Positions 1 to 6,738 of a DNA stretch of 11,379 nucleotides are shown here, piece by piece. Location of the stretch: contig CALZAJ010000032.1 in NCBI GenBank assembly GCA_945613785.1, positions 1 to 11,379 of the forward strand. The letters run 5' to 3'. The position numbers were made by a program, and so were the translations under genes. The stretch is from an uncultured Verrucomicrobiota bacterium. Lineage in GTDB: Bacteria; Verrucomicrobiota; Kiritimatiellia; RFP12; UBA1067. The notes beneath the pieces are model-generated. The model was given only the letters and a program-made list of their open reading frames with translations, did not search any database and was not told the origin of the DNA. Each line of letters begins with the position of its first letter. The first letter of the stretch is position 1.

Positions 1-826
1 CGCCGGCGCCCGACACGTCGCAGACCTCGCGGCCTTCGGTCGGCAGATAGACGGTCTCACTTCCGTCGCGCGGCACATAGACCATGCCCTTCTCCGAGAG
101 CGTCACCACCGCCCGCTCGATGTTGCAGGTCTCGAGGAGCTTGCGCGTGTAACGGATCACCTGATCCAGGAAATCGGGCGCCTTCGGATCGAGGGTGACG
201 CCGCAGACGGTCTCGAGTTCCTTGCGGTTCGGCTTCACCAGCGTCGCCCCGCCGTACTTGCGGTAGTCCTTGCCCTTCGGATCGATGAAGACACGCTTCC
301 CGGCCGCACGGCAGAGGGCGATCGCCTTCGTCGTGAACGAGGTCGAGAAGAGTCCCTTCGCGTAGTCGGAGAGGACGACGAGGTCGAAGTCCGGCAGCGC
401 CCGTTCGAGATCTGCGAGGAGCTTCGCCTCCTCCTCGGCCGTCAGCGGCGCGACCTTCTCGCGGTCCATGCGCAGCACATGATGACCCTTGGCGACGAAG
501 CGCGTCTTCTGGATGGTCGGCACCGTCTCGGAGCGCACCGCGAGCAGTTCGGCGTCCGCTTCCTTCAGCAGCGTCTCGACGCGATCGGCCTCGGCATCGG
601 CCCCGACGCGACAGGCCAGCGCCGACTTCACGCCGAGCGCATGGAGGTTGGCGACGACGTTGCCCGCGCCGCCGAGCATCTCGCGTTCGGCGCCCCATCG
701 GAAGACCGGGACCGGCGCCTCCGGAGAGATGCGCTCGACATCTCCCTGGACGAAGCGATCGAGCATCAGGTCGCCGAGGACGAGGATGTGCGCCTTGGTC
801 AGTTCGTTCACGACATTTTCGGCCAT
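1..826 (-). CDS. hldE: D-glycero-beta-D-manno-heptose-7-phosphate kinase (HldE N-terminal domain), cut by the window edge
   Basis: A ribokinase/PfkB-fold sugar kinase that phosphorylates heptose 7-phosphate at C1, an early cytoplasmic step towards ADP-heptose for the LPS inner core. The 275 visible residues match HldE throughout: VLGDLMLDRF at residues 16-25, the conserved RISPEAPVPV at 32-41, the sugar-site GGAGNV at 52-57, VLSDYAKG at 151-158, IDPKG at 181-185, and the start of the catalytic anion-hole motif DVSGAG at 270-275, whose Asp would follow just outside the window. The ATG at 826 has an AGGAG site seven bases upstream and overlaps the end of the GT10 gene by 19 bases. The C-terminal cytidylyltransferase domain of bifunctional HldE would lie beyond the edge, so a stand-alone kinase (HldA/RfaE1) cannot be excluded. 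The family call is firm; the number of domains is unknown. Confidence 0.93.
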   Translation of the reverse strand, partial: MAENVVNELTKAHILVLGDLMLDRFVQGDVERISPEAPVPVFRWGAEREMLGGAGNVVANLHALGVKSALACRVGADAEADRVETLLKEADAELLAVRSETVPTIQKTRFVAKGHHVLRMDREKVAPLTAEEEAKLLADLERALPDFDLVVLSDYAKGLFSTSFTTKAIALCRAAGKRVFIDPKGKDYRKYGGATLVKPNRKELETVCGVTLDPKAPDFLDQVIRYTRKLLETCNIERAVVTLSEKGMVYVPRDGSETVYLPTEGREVCDVSGAG

Positions 827-1794
827 AGTCCGACTCCTGAAAGGTATTGCTTGAAATGGAACCAGCCGTCCTCGAGGTTCGCGGAAAGCGAGTGCTTCCG
901 GAGCCATTTGCGGGAACGGAGAACATGCGGATGCGCAGGGTCGGCGTCCGTCACGGACTGCTCCTTCTCGGCCTCGATGACCTTGATGACCTGCGCCCAG
1001 AAATTGTATTCGGTGAAGAGACGTGCCTTCGCCGCGCGGATGGCGGGCAGACGCTTCGACCACTCGTCGTTCGCGATCGCCTCCTTCATGATCCGGATCG
1101 CCTCGTCCGGATCGTCCACGGGAATCGGGATGAACGACTCCGCCGGGAAGTCCTCGGCGAGGTCCGGCGCACCCGCGTAGAACGGCAGGCACTCGCAGAG
1201 ATAGGCGTCGACGATCTTCTCCGTCCAGTAGTGCGACCCGATGTGGTTCTCAAGCGCGACATGATAGCGGTACGTGTCCATGAGGTCGCACTTGTTCTTG
1301 AACTCATGGACGCCGTGACCGTACCACTCCGCGCCCTCGACCTCGGCGACCATCTTCTTCAGGAGCTGGATGCGCTGATAGTGCTTCGTCCACTTCATCG
1401 CCTTTGCCGAACAGACCGCGGCGACGACCTTCGTCTTCTCGGGGATGACGAACGCCTTGTTCTCGTCGTACGAGCGGCTGTTGTACCACGGGAAGTAACC
1501 CTTGCCCTGGTGATAGTGCGGATGCTTCTCGGCCGACGGCGGACGGTTCGTGAGGAGATGTCCGAACTGACGCGTGAAGGCCGTGCAGTAGTTCTTGATC
1601 GAGACGGGCTCCCACGTCGCGAGAATCGTGCGCTCTTTCGGACACGTCACGGTCTCGTCCGCCTTGAGGTCGTCGAACACCACGAGCCAGTCGTAGTCCG
1701 TGCACGCGGGATCCTGCGTGAAGACGTAGCCTGGCGCGTATTCGAACGGCGCCTTGCCGAAGAGCGGATTCTTGGAAACGATCTTGACCGTCAT
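808..1794 (-). CDS. Glycosyltransferase family 10 (alpha-1,3-fucosyltransferase-like)
   Basis: A 328-residue protein with the GT10 signature. Residues 175-222 read YRYHVALENH, then YWTEKIVDAYL, then LPFYAGAPDL and SFIPI. This is the donor-binding block of alpha-1,3/1,4-fucosyltransferases, with conserved E182/N183 and T191-E192-K193. No signal peptide or membrane segment is seen, so it probably acts at the cytoplasmic face of the inner membrane. The N-terminal half (1-120) is the variable acceptor domain, and the tail after residue 290 is basic. In known members the donor is GDP-fucose and the acceptor a GlcNAc-containing glycan. Here the donor is inferred only from the family, and no GDP-fucose synthesis genes are in the window. 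The start overlaps the phosphoethanolamine transferase stop as ATGA, and GGAGG lies just upstream. In context it probably adds a sugar to the LPS core or oligosaccharide. Confidence 0.85.
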   Translation of the reverse strand: MTVKIVSKNPLFGKAPFEYAPGYVFTQDPACTDYDWLVVFDDLKADETVTCPKERTILATWEPVSIKNYCTAFTRQFGHLLTNRPPSAEKHPHYHQGKGYFPWYNSRSYDENKAFVIPEKTKVVAAVCSAKAMKWTKHYQRIQLLKKMVAEVEGAEWYGHGVHEFKNKCDLMDTYRYHVALENHIGSHYWTEKIVDAYLCECLPFYAGAPDLAEDFPAESFIPIPVDDPDEAIRIMKEAIANDEWSKRLPAIRAAKARLFTEYNFWAQVIKVIEAEKEQSVTDADPAHPHVLRSRKWLRKHSLSANLEDGWFHFKQYLSGVGLWPKMS

Positions 1795-3392
1795 TTCGCC
1801 TCCTCCGGAAACAGACTGTCCGCGGGACTGAAATCGGGATTCGAGAGCGACGCGAGGTCGATCATGAGATGGATGATCTGCTCGAGCCGATAGGACGCCT
1901 TCGGCTTCGACGCGCGGGCGACGAGCTCGGGCCTGAGCGCCTTCAGCTTCGGCGAGAGCCAGACCTGGAGCGGGACGGACGTCATCGGCACGTTCGCGAT
2001 CTGTCCGTGGCCGAGCAGCTTCGTGAGCCGCGAGTCATAGCAATCCTCCCCGTGGTCCGCGAAATAGAGGAGGCTCGCCGCGGTCGTCTCGCCCTTCGTC
2101 CGCAACGCCTTCACGAACTCGGAGATGACGTAGTCCGTATAGCGGATCGAGTCGTCGTAGGTATTCAGGAGCTCCTTGCCCGCGGCCGGCAGCTCTTCCT
2201 TGCCCGGCACGGCGCCGGTGAAGTGCTTGAACTCGGCCGGATAGCGGTTCACATAGGCCGAGTGCGAACCGATCATGTGGAGGAAGATCACCTTCTTCGG
2301 CGCGGGATCCTCGAGCGTCTTCACGAACTCAGGCAGGAGCGTCCCGTCGTAGCCTGCGGTCTCAAAGCCCTTCATCGAGCTGAAGTTGAAGCACTTGCGG
2401 ACATCGGCGTGACCCGCCATCGCGGTGATCGCCGTGTCCTCGAGCGCGTACTGGTTGGAGAGCCAGAAGGTCTTGAAGCCAGCGTCCTTGAAGTAGTCGA
2501 CGATCGACCCCTTCTTGAAGAGCAGCTCCGGATCCTGGTCCGTCGCGAAGGTAATCGTCTTCTCGAGGGACGGCAGCGTCTGTGCATACTGCGAGCGACA
2601 GCCGGTGAACGAGAGGATGTCGCCCGCCGCGCGCGTGAATTCGTTCGTGTCACGGCAGTAGCCGGCGTAGGAATGATGCTGCGAATTGGCGCTCTCGCCG
2701 ATGCAGACGACGTAGGTCTCGGGGACGTCGGCGGGGATCTTCGAGACGATGGCCTCGAACTTCGGCGCCGCGTGCTCGGCGATCTGACGCTTGAGCGCGC
2801 CGTACTGGCGGCGGTACAGCGCGTAGTGGTAGAAGACGCTGACGAACGGATTGAGGACGTAGCTCGGCTTGTGCCGGGCGCCCTTCTTGAAGAAGTTGCG
2901 GATCAGCGGAACGGCGAGGGCGGCGAGTCCGATGCCCCAGGCAAGCCGCGTCCATTTCGACGCGAAGCCAAACGGCTGCAGGTGCCAGAGCGCGGCAAGC
3001 GGCAGCAAGTAGAGCGTCAGCATCAGCGCCCACTGGGCCTTCGTCTGGTTGTTGCGGATGTACTCGAGCGTCTCCTGCACGTTGGTGACGAAAAGCGAAT
3101 AGAAGGTGTTGAGGCCCATGCGCGCGCCGAACATCCAGACATGCCCGATCTCCAGGATCACCAGCGGTGCGAAGACGAGGTGGAGAGCGATCACGTACCA
3201 ACGCGTCCAGGCGGGAGCCGCGACCAGCGGCAGGGAGACGAGCGCAAGCGTCGGGAAGGTGCGCAGATAGTCCTTGGCGACCGTTTTCAGGAAGACACGG
3301 TCATGCAGCTTCTCGCGGCTCGCCGACTTGATCGTCGAGAACACGAGCGGCGCGAAGGCCATCAGCGCGAGATAGAGAATGGCGTAGGTCAT
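1791..3392 (-). CDS. cptA: LPS/LOS phosphoethanolamine transferase, CptA/EptC-like
   Basis: A 533-residue inner-membrane enzyme of the alkaline-phosphatase/sulfatase fold that moves phosphoethanolamine from phosphatidylethanolamine to LPS. The N-terminal third has about five membrane segments (roughly 3-20, 46-62, 66-86, 121-138, 150-165), followed by a periplasmic catalytic domain. Visible active-site residues are E233 in IGES, the presumed nucleophile T272 in AQTLPSL, H372 and H377 in HMIGSH, D446-H447 in ADHGED, and H462 in GHG. The sequences FKTFWLSNQ (306-314) and DPAPKKVIF (362-370) are closer to CptA, which modifies core heptose, than to EptA, which modifies lipid A. The acceptor is therefore inferred. 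The ATG at 3392 overlaps the upstream stop as ATGA and lacks a recognisable Shine-Dalgarno site, so translation is probably coupled. A longer reading frame to 3542 is rejected because it would place 50 polar residues before the first membrane segment. Confidence 0.92.
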   Translation of the reverse strand: MTYAILYLALMAFAPLVFSTIKSASREKLHDRVFLKTVAKDYLRTFPTLALVSLPLVAAPAWTRWYVIALHLVFAPLVILEIGHVWMFGARMGLNTFYSLFVTNVQETLEYIRNNQTKAQWALMLTLYLLPLAALWHLQPFGFASKWTRLAWGIGLAALAVPLIRNFFKKGARHKPSYVLNPFVSVFYHYALYRRQYGALKRQIAEHAAPKFEAIVSKIPADVPETYVVCIGESANSQHHSYAGYCRDTNEFTRAAGDILSFTGCRSQYAQTLPSLEKTITFATDQDPELLFKKGSIVDYFKDAGFKTFWLSNQYALEDTAITAMAGHADVRKCFNFSSMKGFETAGYDGTLLPEFVKTLEDPAPKKVIFLHMIGSHSAYVNRYPAEFKHFTGAVPGKEELPAAGKELLNTYDDSIRYTDYVISEFVKALRTKGETTAASLLYFADHGEDCYDSRLTKLLGHGQIANVPMTSVPLQVWLSPKLKALRPELVARASKPKASYRLEQIIHLMIDLASLSNPDFSPADSLFPEEAK

Positions 3393-4303
3393 GAACAGTA
3401 ACGGTCGATGAGCGTGAACAGACTGCGGTAGAAGGGAAGACGGAAGCGGAAGTTGAACGACAGCCATGAGGCCCAGCCCTTCCGTCGGTCGAAGCGCCGC
3501 CAGATCTTGCGGATGAGCAGCCCTCCGACGGCCTCGCGCCACTCGTCCGCCGGGGCTTCGGGCAGCAAGCCGACGAACCGTTCGAGCAGGCGACGGCGTC
3601 CCGCGAAATCAAACCAGTGGAGGTGTTCGGCAGCGCACACGATGTAGCGGACCCAGTCATCTGCCGGATAGCCGTAACGGATGTCTTCGAGATCCATGAC
3701 GCCGGTGATTCGATCGCCGTCGAAGTGGAAGTTGCCGTGATGGAAGTCGCCGTGGATCACGCGCAGACGCGACGCGTCGTAGGCGAGAACGCCGTCGGTG
3801 AGCGCGCGCTCGACGAAGTCGCGCAGCCAGCGGCAGGACGGCGCGGACAGGAGGGCCAGGGCCTTTTCACGCACCTTGAGGTTCGGCCTGGGCGGCAGCA
3901 CCTGCGACACGTTCTGGAGCGACGCGGAGAATTCGCGATAGGTGGAGACGAGCTCCGTGAACTGGGCGTCCGTCAGGCGGTCGGGCATGACGCGTCGGCC
4001 CGGACACCATTCGACCACCGCCACCGTGCAGTCGGCGAACTTCAGGGGCGAACCCACGAGCTGAATCGCGCGGCTGCCGCGGAGCTCTTCGAGATGCGGC
4101 ACGAAATGGTCGGCGAAATAGCGGATTCGCGTCTTCTCGGCGGGCACGCACTTGACGGCCAGACGGCGTCCGTCCGCCGTCTCGGCACGGAAGTTCTCGG
4201 GACGCGAGCAGGTCGTGATGAGATCGAAGCGGACGAATCGCGTCTCGAGCTTCTCCTCGAGAAACGCGCGCAATTCGCCGATGTCAAACCGGGGCCTTCT
4301 CAT
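3389..4303 (-). CDS. APH-fold phosphotransferase (kinase paralogue 2)
   Basis: A 304-residue protein with the aminoglycoside phosphotransferase/choline kinase fold. The catalytic Brenner motif HGDFHHGN is at residues 184-191, and the metal-binding Asp at 204 lies in VMDLEDIRYGYP (202-213). K51 in LAVKCVP is the likely ATP-binding lysine. No membrane segment is seen. It is clearly a diverged paralogue of the gene at 5478-6296, sharing the LTDAQ/LTSDQ ... ELV.xYR segment, the DLE..R.GYP block and a C-terminal FR.R.P.Y motif. Its position between a membrane-kinase fusion and a phosphoethanolamine transferase suggests phosphorylation of an LPS core sugar or a lipid head group, but the substrate is unknown. 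An antibiotic-resistance role is unlikely given the operon context. The start at 4303 has GGAG five bases upstream and an ATGA overlap with the gene before it. Confidence 0.85.
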   Translation of the reverse strand: MRRPRFDIGELRAFLEEKLETRFVRFDLITTCSRPENFRAETADGRRLAVKCVPAEKTRIRYFADHFVPHLEELRGSRAIQLVGSPLKFADCTVAVVEWCPGRRVMPDRLTDAQFTELVSTYREFSASLQNVSQVLPPRPNLKVREKALALLSAPSCRWLRDFVERALTDGVLAYDASRLRVIHGDFHHGNFHFDGDRITGVMDLEDIRYGYPADDWVRYIVCAAEHLHWFDFAGRRRLLERFVGLLPEAPADEWREAVGGLLIRKIWRRFDRRKGWASWLSFNFRFRLPFYRSLFTLIDRYCS

Positions 4304-5484
4304 CCGATCTCCGTCTCTACGTCTACCTTGATCCCGTACTTGCTCCGCAGCTGAGCCAGGAAGCGCTTGGCCTTTCTGCGCAACTTCATCCGCCGCCAAC
4401 AGGCCAGATAGGACTCGATGGGAATCAGCGTCTTCGAGTCCGGTTCGAAATCGATCATCTTGAGCTCCATGCTCCCGTCGGGACGGTTCAGCACATGAAA
4501 GTTGCCCGGCTCGTGAAAGCGGGCCGCACGCGCGATCAGCTCATTCAGGAGATCCCGCACCTTCGTGTAGATGAAGGCCTTCGCTTGCTCGTCCTGCTGG
4601 CGGGCGATCTCGCGACGGCAGGACACGACCGCAGAACCATCGGGATTCAGGTAGAGCGTCTCGAGCACGCCCCAGCCGTACTTGTGATGGAAGACGCGCT
4701 CGCAGACCGGCGGCATGCACGCCCTCACCCAGTCGGGCATCGCATGACGCATCTTGCCGTAGATGTAAACCTCCTGGCTCGAAGAATTGCAGAAGCGAGA
4801 GAAGCGACGCCACTTGATCTCGCGGCGGATGGACCGTTCCATCTTCCCCGGCATGCAGTCCTCAGGCGGCAGGTAGAACTTCGCGCAAAAGCCCGTGTCG
4901 CCGATCCGATAGGCCTGACGACGCGAACCGCGCCCGATCGGCACAAGGGGATTGCACCACAAGAGATACTCGTGCGGAGAAGGACGGTGATGGCGCAGAT
5001 GACGCTTGTCCTTCAGGAACAGGAGAGACCAGTTCAAGAGAAGGACGTAGCCCAGCGTCTTTGTCGCCTCCTGAGCCGCTTCACGGACGTCGTGGGAGAA
5101 CTCGACAGACGGCTCGATCCAGGCCCAGAACCTGCGGTGCTGCGCGATATTGGGGAAGATGGAGACGAAGAGCAGCCCCCAGACGAGCAAGGGAAAACGT
5201 CGGTTGCGGATGACGGCCCGGAAGCCCGAGACGGACGAACGCTTGTTGAGGATGGCCATGAGCACCGCGGCGGCGAAAGCGATACCGATCGGGATCAGCT
5301 CGGGCTCCTCAATGCTGTCAGGGAGGAGTCCTTCCCAGAACGCCTCGAACTCGTTCAGTGCGATGGCGACGAACACGAAACCGAGCGTCAGGAGTCCGCC
5401 ACGCCACTCCGGATGACGGATGGCCGAGACCACCATGCAGCCGATAGAGGTCAGGAGAATCACCACCTCGACCCACATCAGCAT
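4300..5484 (-). CDS. Membrane protein fused to a YrbL-like kinase domain
   Basis: A 394-residue two-part protein. Residues 1-160 hold about five hydrophobic segments (near 4-22, 30-50, 62-79, 97-110, 141-158) with no family I recognise. Residues 175-365 look like the YrbL/protein-kinase-like fold: a glycine-rich start PIGRGSRRQAYR (182-193), K202 in FCAKFY, a hinge-like VLETLYL (273-279), a catalytic-loop-like FHEPGNFHVL (323-332), and a metal-site MIDFEP (343-348). YrbL is a PhoP-regulated enterobacterial protein of unknown function and is normally soluble, so membrane anchoring is unusual. The tail (362-382) is strongly basic. The start at 5484 is preferred because GGGAGG lies seven bases upstream; ATG 5478 is an alternative. 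It overlaps the upstream stop by seven bases. In context, a kinase acting at the inner membrane on LPS precursors or lipid is plausible but unproven. Confidence 0.75.
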   Translation of the reverse strand: MLMWVEVVILLTSIGCMVVSAIRHPEWRGGLLTLGFVFVAIALNEFEAFWEGLLPDSIEEPELIPIGIAFAAAVLMAILNKRSSVSGFRAVIRNRRFPLLVWGLLFVSIFPNIAQHRRFWAWIEPSVEFSHDVREAAQEATKTLGYVLLLNWSLLFLKDKRHLRHHRPSPHEYLLWCNPLVPIGRGSRRQAYRIGDTGFCAKFYLPPEDCMPGKMERSIRREIKWRRFSRFCNSSSQEVYIYGKMRHAMPDWVRACMPPVCERVFHHKYGWGVLETLYLNPDGSAVVSCRREIARQQDEQAKAFIYTKVRDLLNELIARAARFHEPGNFHVLNRPDGSMELKMIDFEPDSKTLIPIESYLACWRRMKLRRKAKRFLAQLRSKYGIKVDVETEIG

Positions 5485-6296
5485 GGCAGGGCCTCCCGTT
5501 CGATGATGCGGCGGATGGTGGCGTACAGCGGAGCACGCAACCGAAACTCCACTGACTTGAGAAGCGGGAAACGCGCCTTGGACTGGCGTTTGGCCTGTTT
5601 GCGCGTCACATAGATGTCGACAGCCGCAAGCCAGGCCTTGCAGGTGTAGCCACTGGCGCGGACAAGCTCGGCGAGACTGCGCTCAAGCTTGTGCAGACGA
5701 CGACGGAACCAGATCCGCGTCCGTTCCATCTCATGGACGACGAATTCCAGCAGATCCTCAGTCGGATAGCCCAGACGCATCGACTCCAGATCCAGGATGG
5801 CCAAGACGTGTCCGCCCTTAAAGGCGACATTGCGGAAATTGAGGTCTCCGTGAATGACCGACAGCGTCCCGTCAGCCTCGGATCCCTTGACGTCACCGTA
5901 GTCCTTTGCATCCTTGACGGCCTTCGCCGCCGTTAAGAAAGCCCGATAGGCCTGCACGAGCTCGTTGACCTGGTCAGACGTGAGGTCGGCGGGATCGACA
6001 TGGGAAATGCCTTCGAACCACTCCTCGGCGCAAACGGCACGGTCTTCACAGGAGCCGATGCGTCCGTCCATGGCGATCTTCGGGACGAGTGCGGATTTCA
6101 CCGCCAGGTGACGGCTGACCGTCAGCTGGACGCGCTTCGGATGACCGACCTTCACGAACCACCGTTCGTCGCCGAGCGCGGCAACGAAGTTCTGTGAGGT
6201 GTTGCCGCCGCGAACCTCCTTAAACGACGCGAAGGCACGGCCGAACAGCTTTTCCGCCGCGGCTCTGCAAATCTTCACGTCGAAAGGATCCCTCAC
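5478..6296 (-). CDS. APH-fold phosphotransferase (kinase paralogue 1)
   Basis: A 272-residue soluble protein of the aminoglycoside phosphotransferase/choline kinase superfamily. The Brenner motif HGDLNFRN is at residues 149-156, the metal-binding Asp is D169 in AILDLESMRLGYP, and K49 in RWFVKVG is the probable ATP lysine. The loop GGNTSQNF at 30-37 resembles the nucleotide-binding loop of choline-kinase-like enzymes. The start is a GTG at 6296: an in-frame stop lies at 6309-6311, GAGGAG sits eight bases before the GTG, and no nearby upstream ATG is available. It begins four bases after dgkA. Together with the membrane kinase and paralogue 2 it makes a run of three kinase-fold genes. The substrate is unknown; an LPS-core sugar (in the manner of WaaP/WaaY) or a lipid head-group alcohol are the leading guesses. 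Confidence 0.84.
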   Translation of the reverse strand: MRDPFDVKICRAAAEKLFGRAFASFKEVRGGNTSQNFVAALGDERWFVKVGHPKRVQLTVSRHLAVKSALVPKIAMDGRIGSCEDRAVCAEEWFEGISHVDPADLTSDQVNELVQAYRAFLTAAKAVKDAKDYGDVKGSEADGTLSVIHGDLNFRNVAFKGGHVLAILDLESMRLGYPTEDLLEFVVHEMERTRIWFRRRLHKLERSLAELVRASGYTCKAWLAAVDIYVTRKQAKRQSKARFPLLKSVEFRLRAPLYATIRRIIEREALPC

Positions 6297-6300
6297 GTCC

Positions 6301-6738
6301 TCAGCTCCTCAGAAGTCTCAGGGTCATGCCCAACAGAATCACCGCCCAGACGAGGCCGGCGCCGAAGAACGAGACGAAGACGATGGCGCTGCCAATGTCC
6401 TTCGCCTTGCCGGACAGCTCATGATACTCGGTCGAGATGCGGTCGATCGTCGTCTCGATCGCCGTATTGACGATCTCTCCGACGAGTGCCATGAACACGA
6501 CGTAGATCATCAGCGCACACTCGCACCAGCCGATCAGGCCGAAGAACAGAAGCGTCGCCGCGAGAATGGAACCGAAGAGGAAGACGACGATATCCGTGCG
6601 GAAGGCCTTCTCGCCGAGCACCACCGCCATGAAGCCGCGCAGCGAATATTTCGTCGCCTTGCGGAGCTCCTCGGGGGACTTCAGCTGGATGACGGTCTTC
6701 AGCTCCGCCGCCTTCTGCTTCAGTTCATCCGTCGTCAT
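6301..6738 (-). CDS. dgkA: Diacylglycerol kinase, DgkA type
   Basis: A small integral inner-membrane kinase that converts diacylglycerol to phosphatidic acid with ATP. At 145 residues it has an extra N-terminal stretch of about 25 residues, charged and probably helical, compared with the roughly 120-residue E. coli enzyme. The signature is clear: GEIVNTAIETTIDRIS at 87-102 carries the presumed catalytic E88 and metal ligand E95, followed by EYHELSGKAKDIGSA at 104-118. Three membrane helices lie near 48-69, 73-92 and 117-139. The YHELSGKAKD form is that of Gram-negative DgkA rather than Gram-positive undecaprenol kinase. It overlaps the preceding gene as ATGA and has AAGGAG upstream. Phosphoethanolamine transferases release diacylglycerol, so co-transcription with the CptA-like gene suggests recycling of that by-product. 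Confidence 0.93.
   Translation of the reverse strand: MTTDELKQKAAELKTVIQLKSPEELRKATKYSLRGFMAVVLGEKAFRTDIVVFLFGSILAATLLFFGLIGWCECALMIYVVFMALVGEIVNTAIETTIDRISTEYHELSGKAKDIGSAIVFVSFFGAGLVWAVILLGMTLRLLRS

Noticed and set aside
57..926. A 289-codon minus-strand frame overlapping hldE
   Set aside because: Different frame of the same strand; Arg/Gly-rich nonsense-like product, while the hldE frame matches the family over its whole length.
847..1893. A 348-codon open frame on the plus strand
   Set aside because: Antisense shadow of the GT10 gene; Arg/Leu/Val-rich product without any domain signature.
1869..3401. A 510-codon open frame on the plus strand
   Set aside because: It lies exactly opposite the well-supported phosphoethanolamine transferase. 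Its product is a low-complexity Arg/Glu/Leu/Val-rich string with no motif, as expected from the antisense of high-GC codons.
3393..3542. N-terminal extension of the phosphoethanolamine transferase by 50 residues
   Set aside because: It lies wholly inside the upstream kinase gene and would put an Arg-rich stretch before the first membrane helix; the ATGA overlap start fits better.
3389..6296. Aminoglycoside resistance genes
   Set aside because: The Brenner motif is shared by many APH-fold kinases. The LPS operon context and the paralogy of the two genes argue for an envelope role, and no specific resistance family is recognised.
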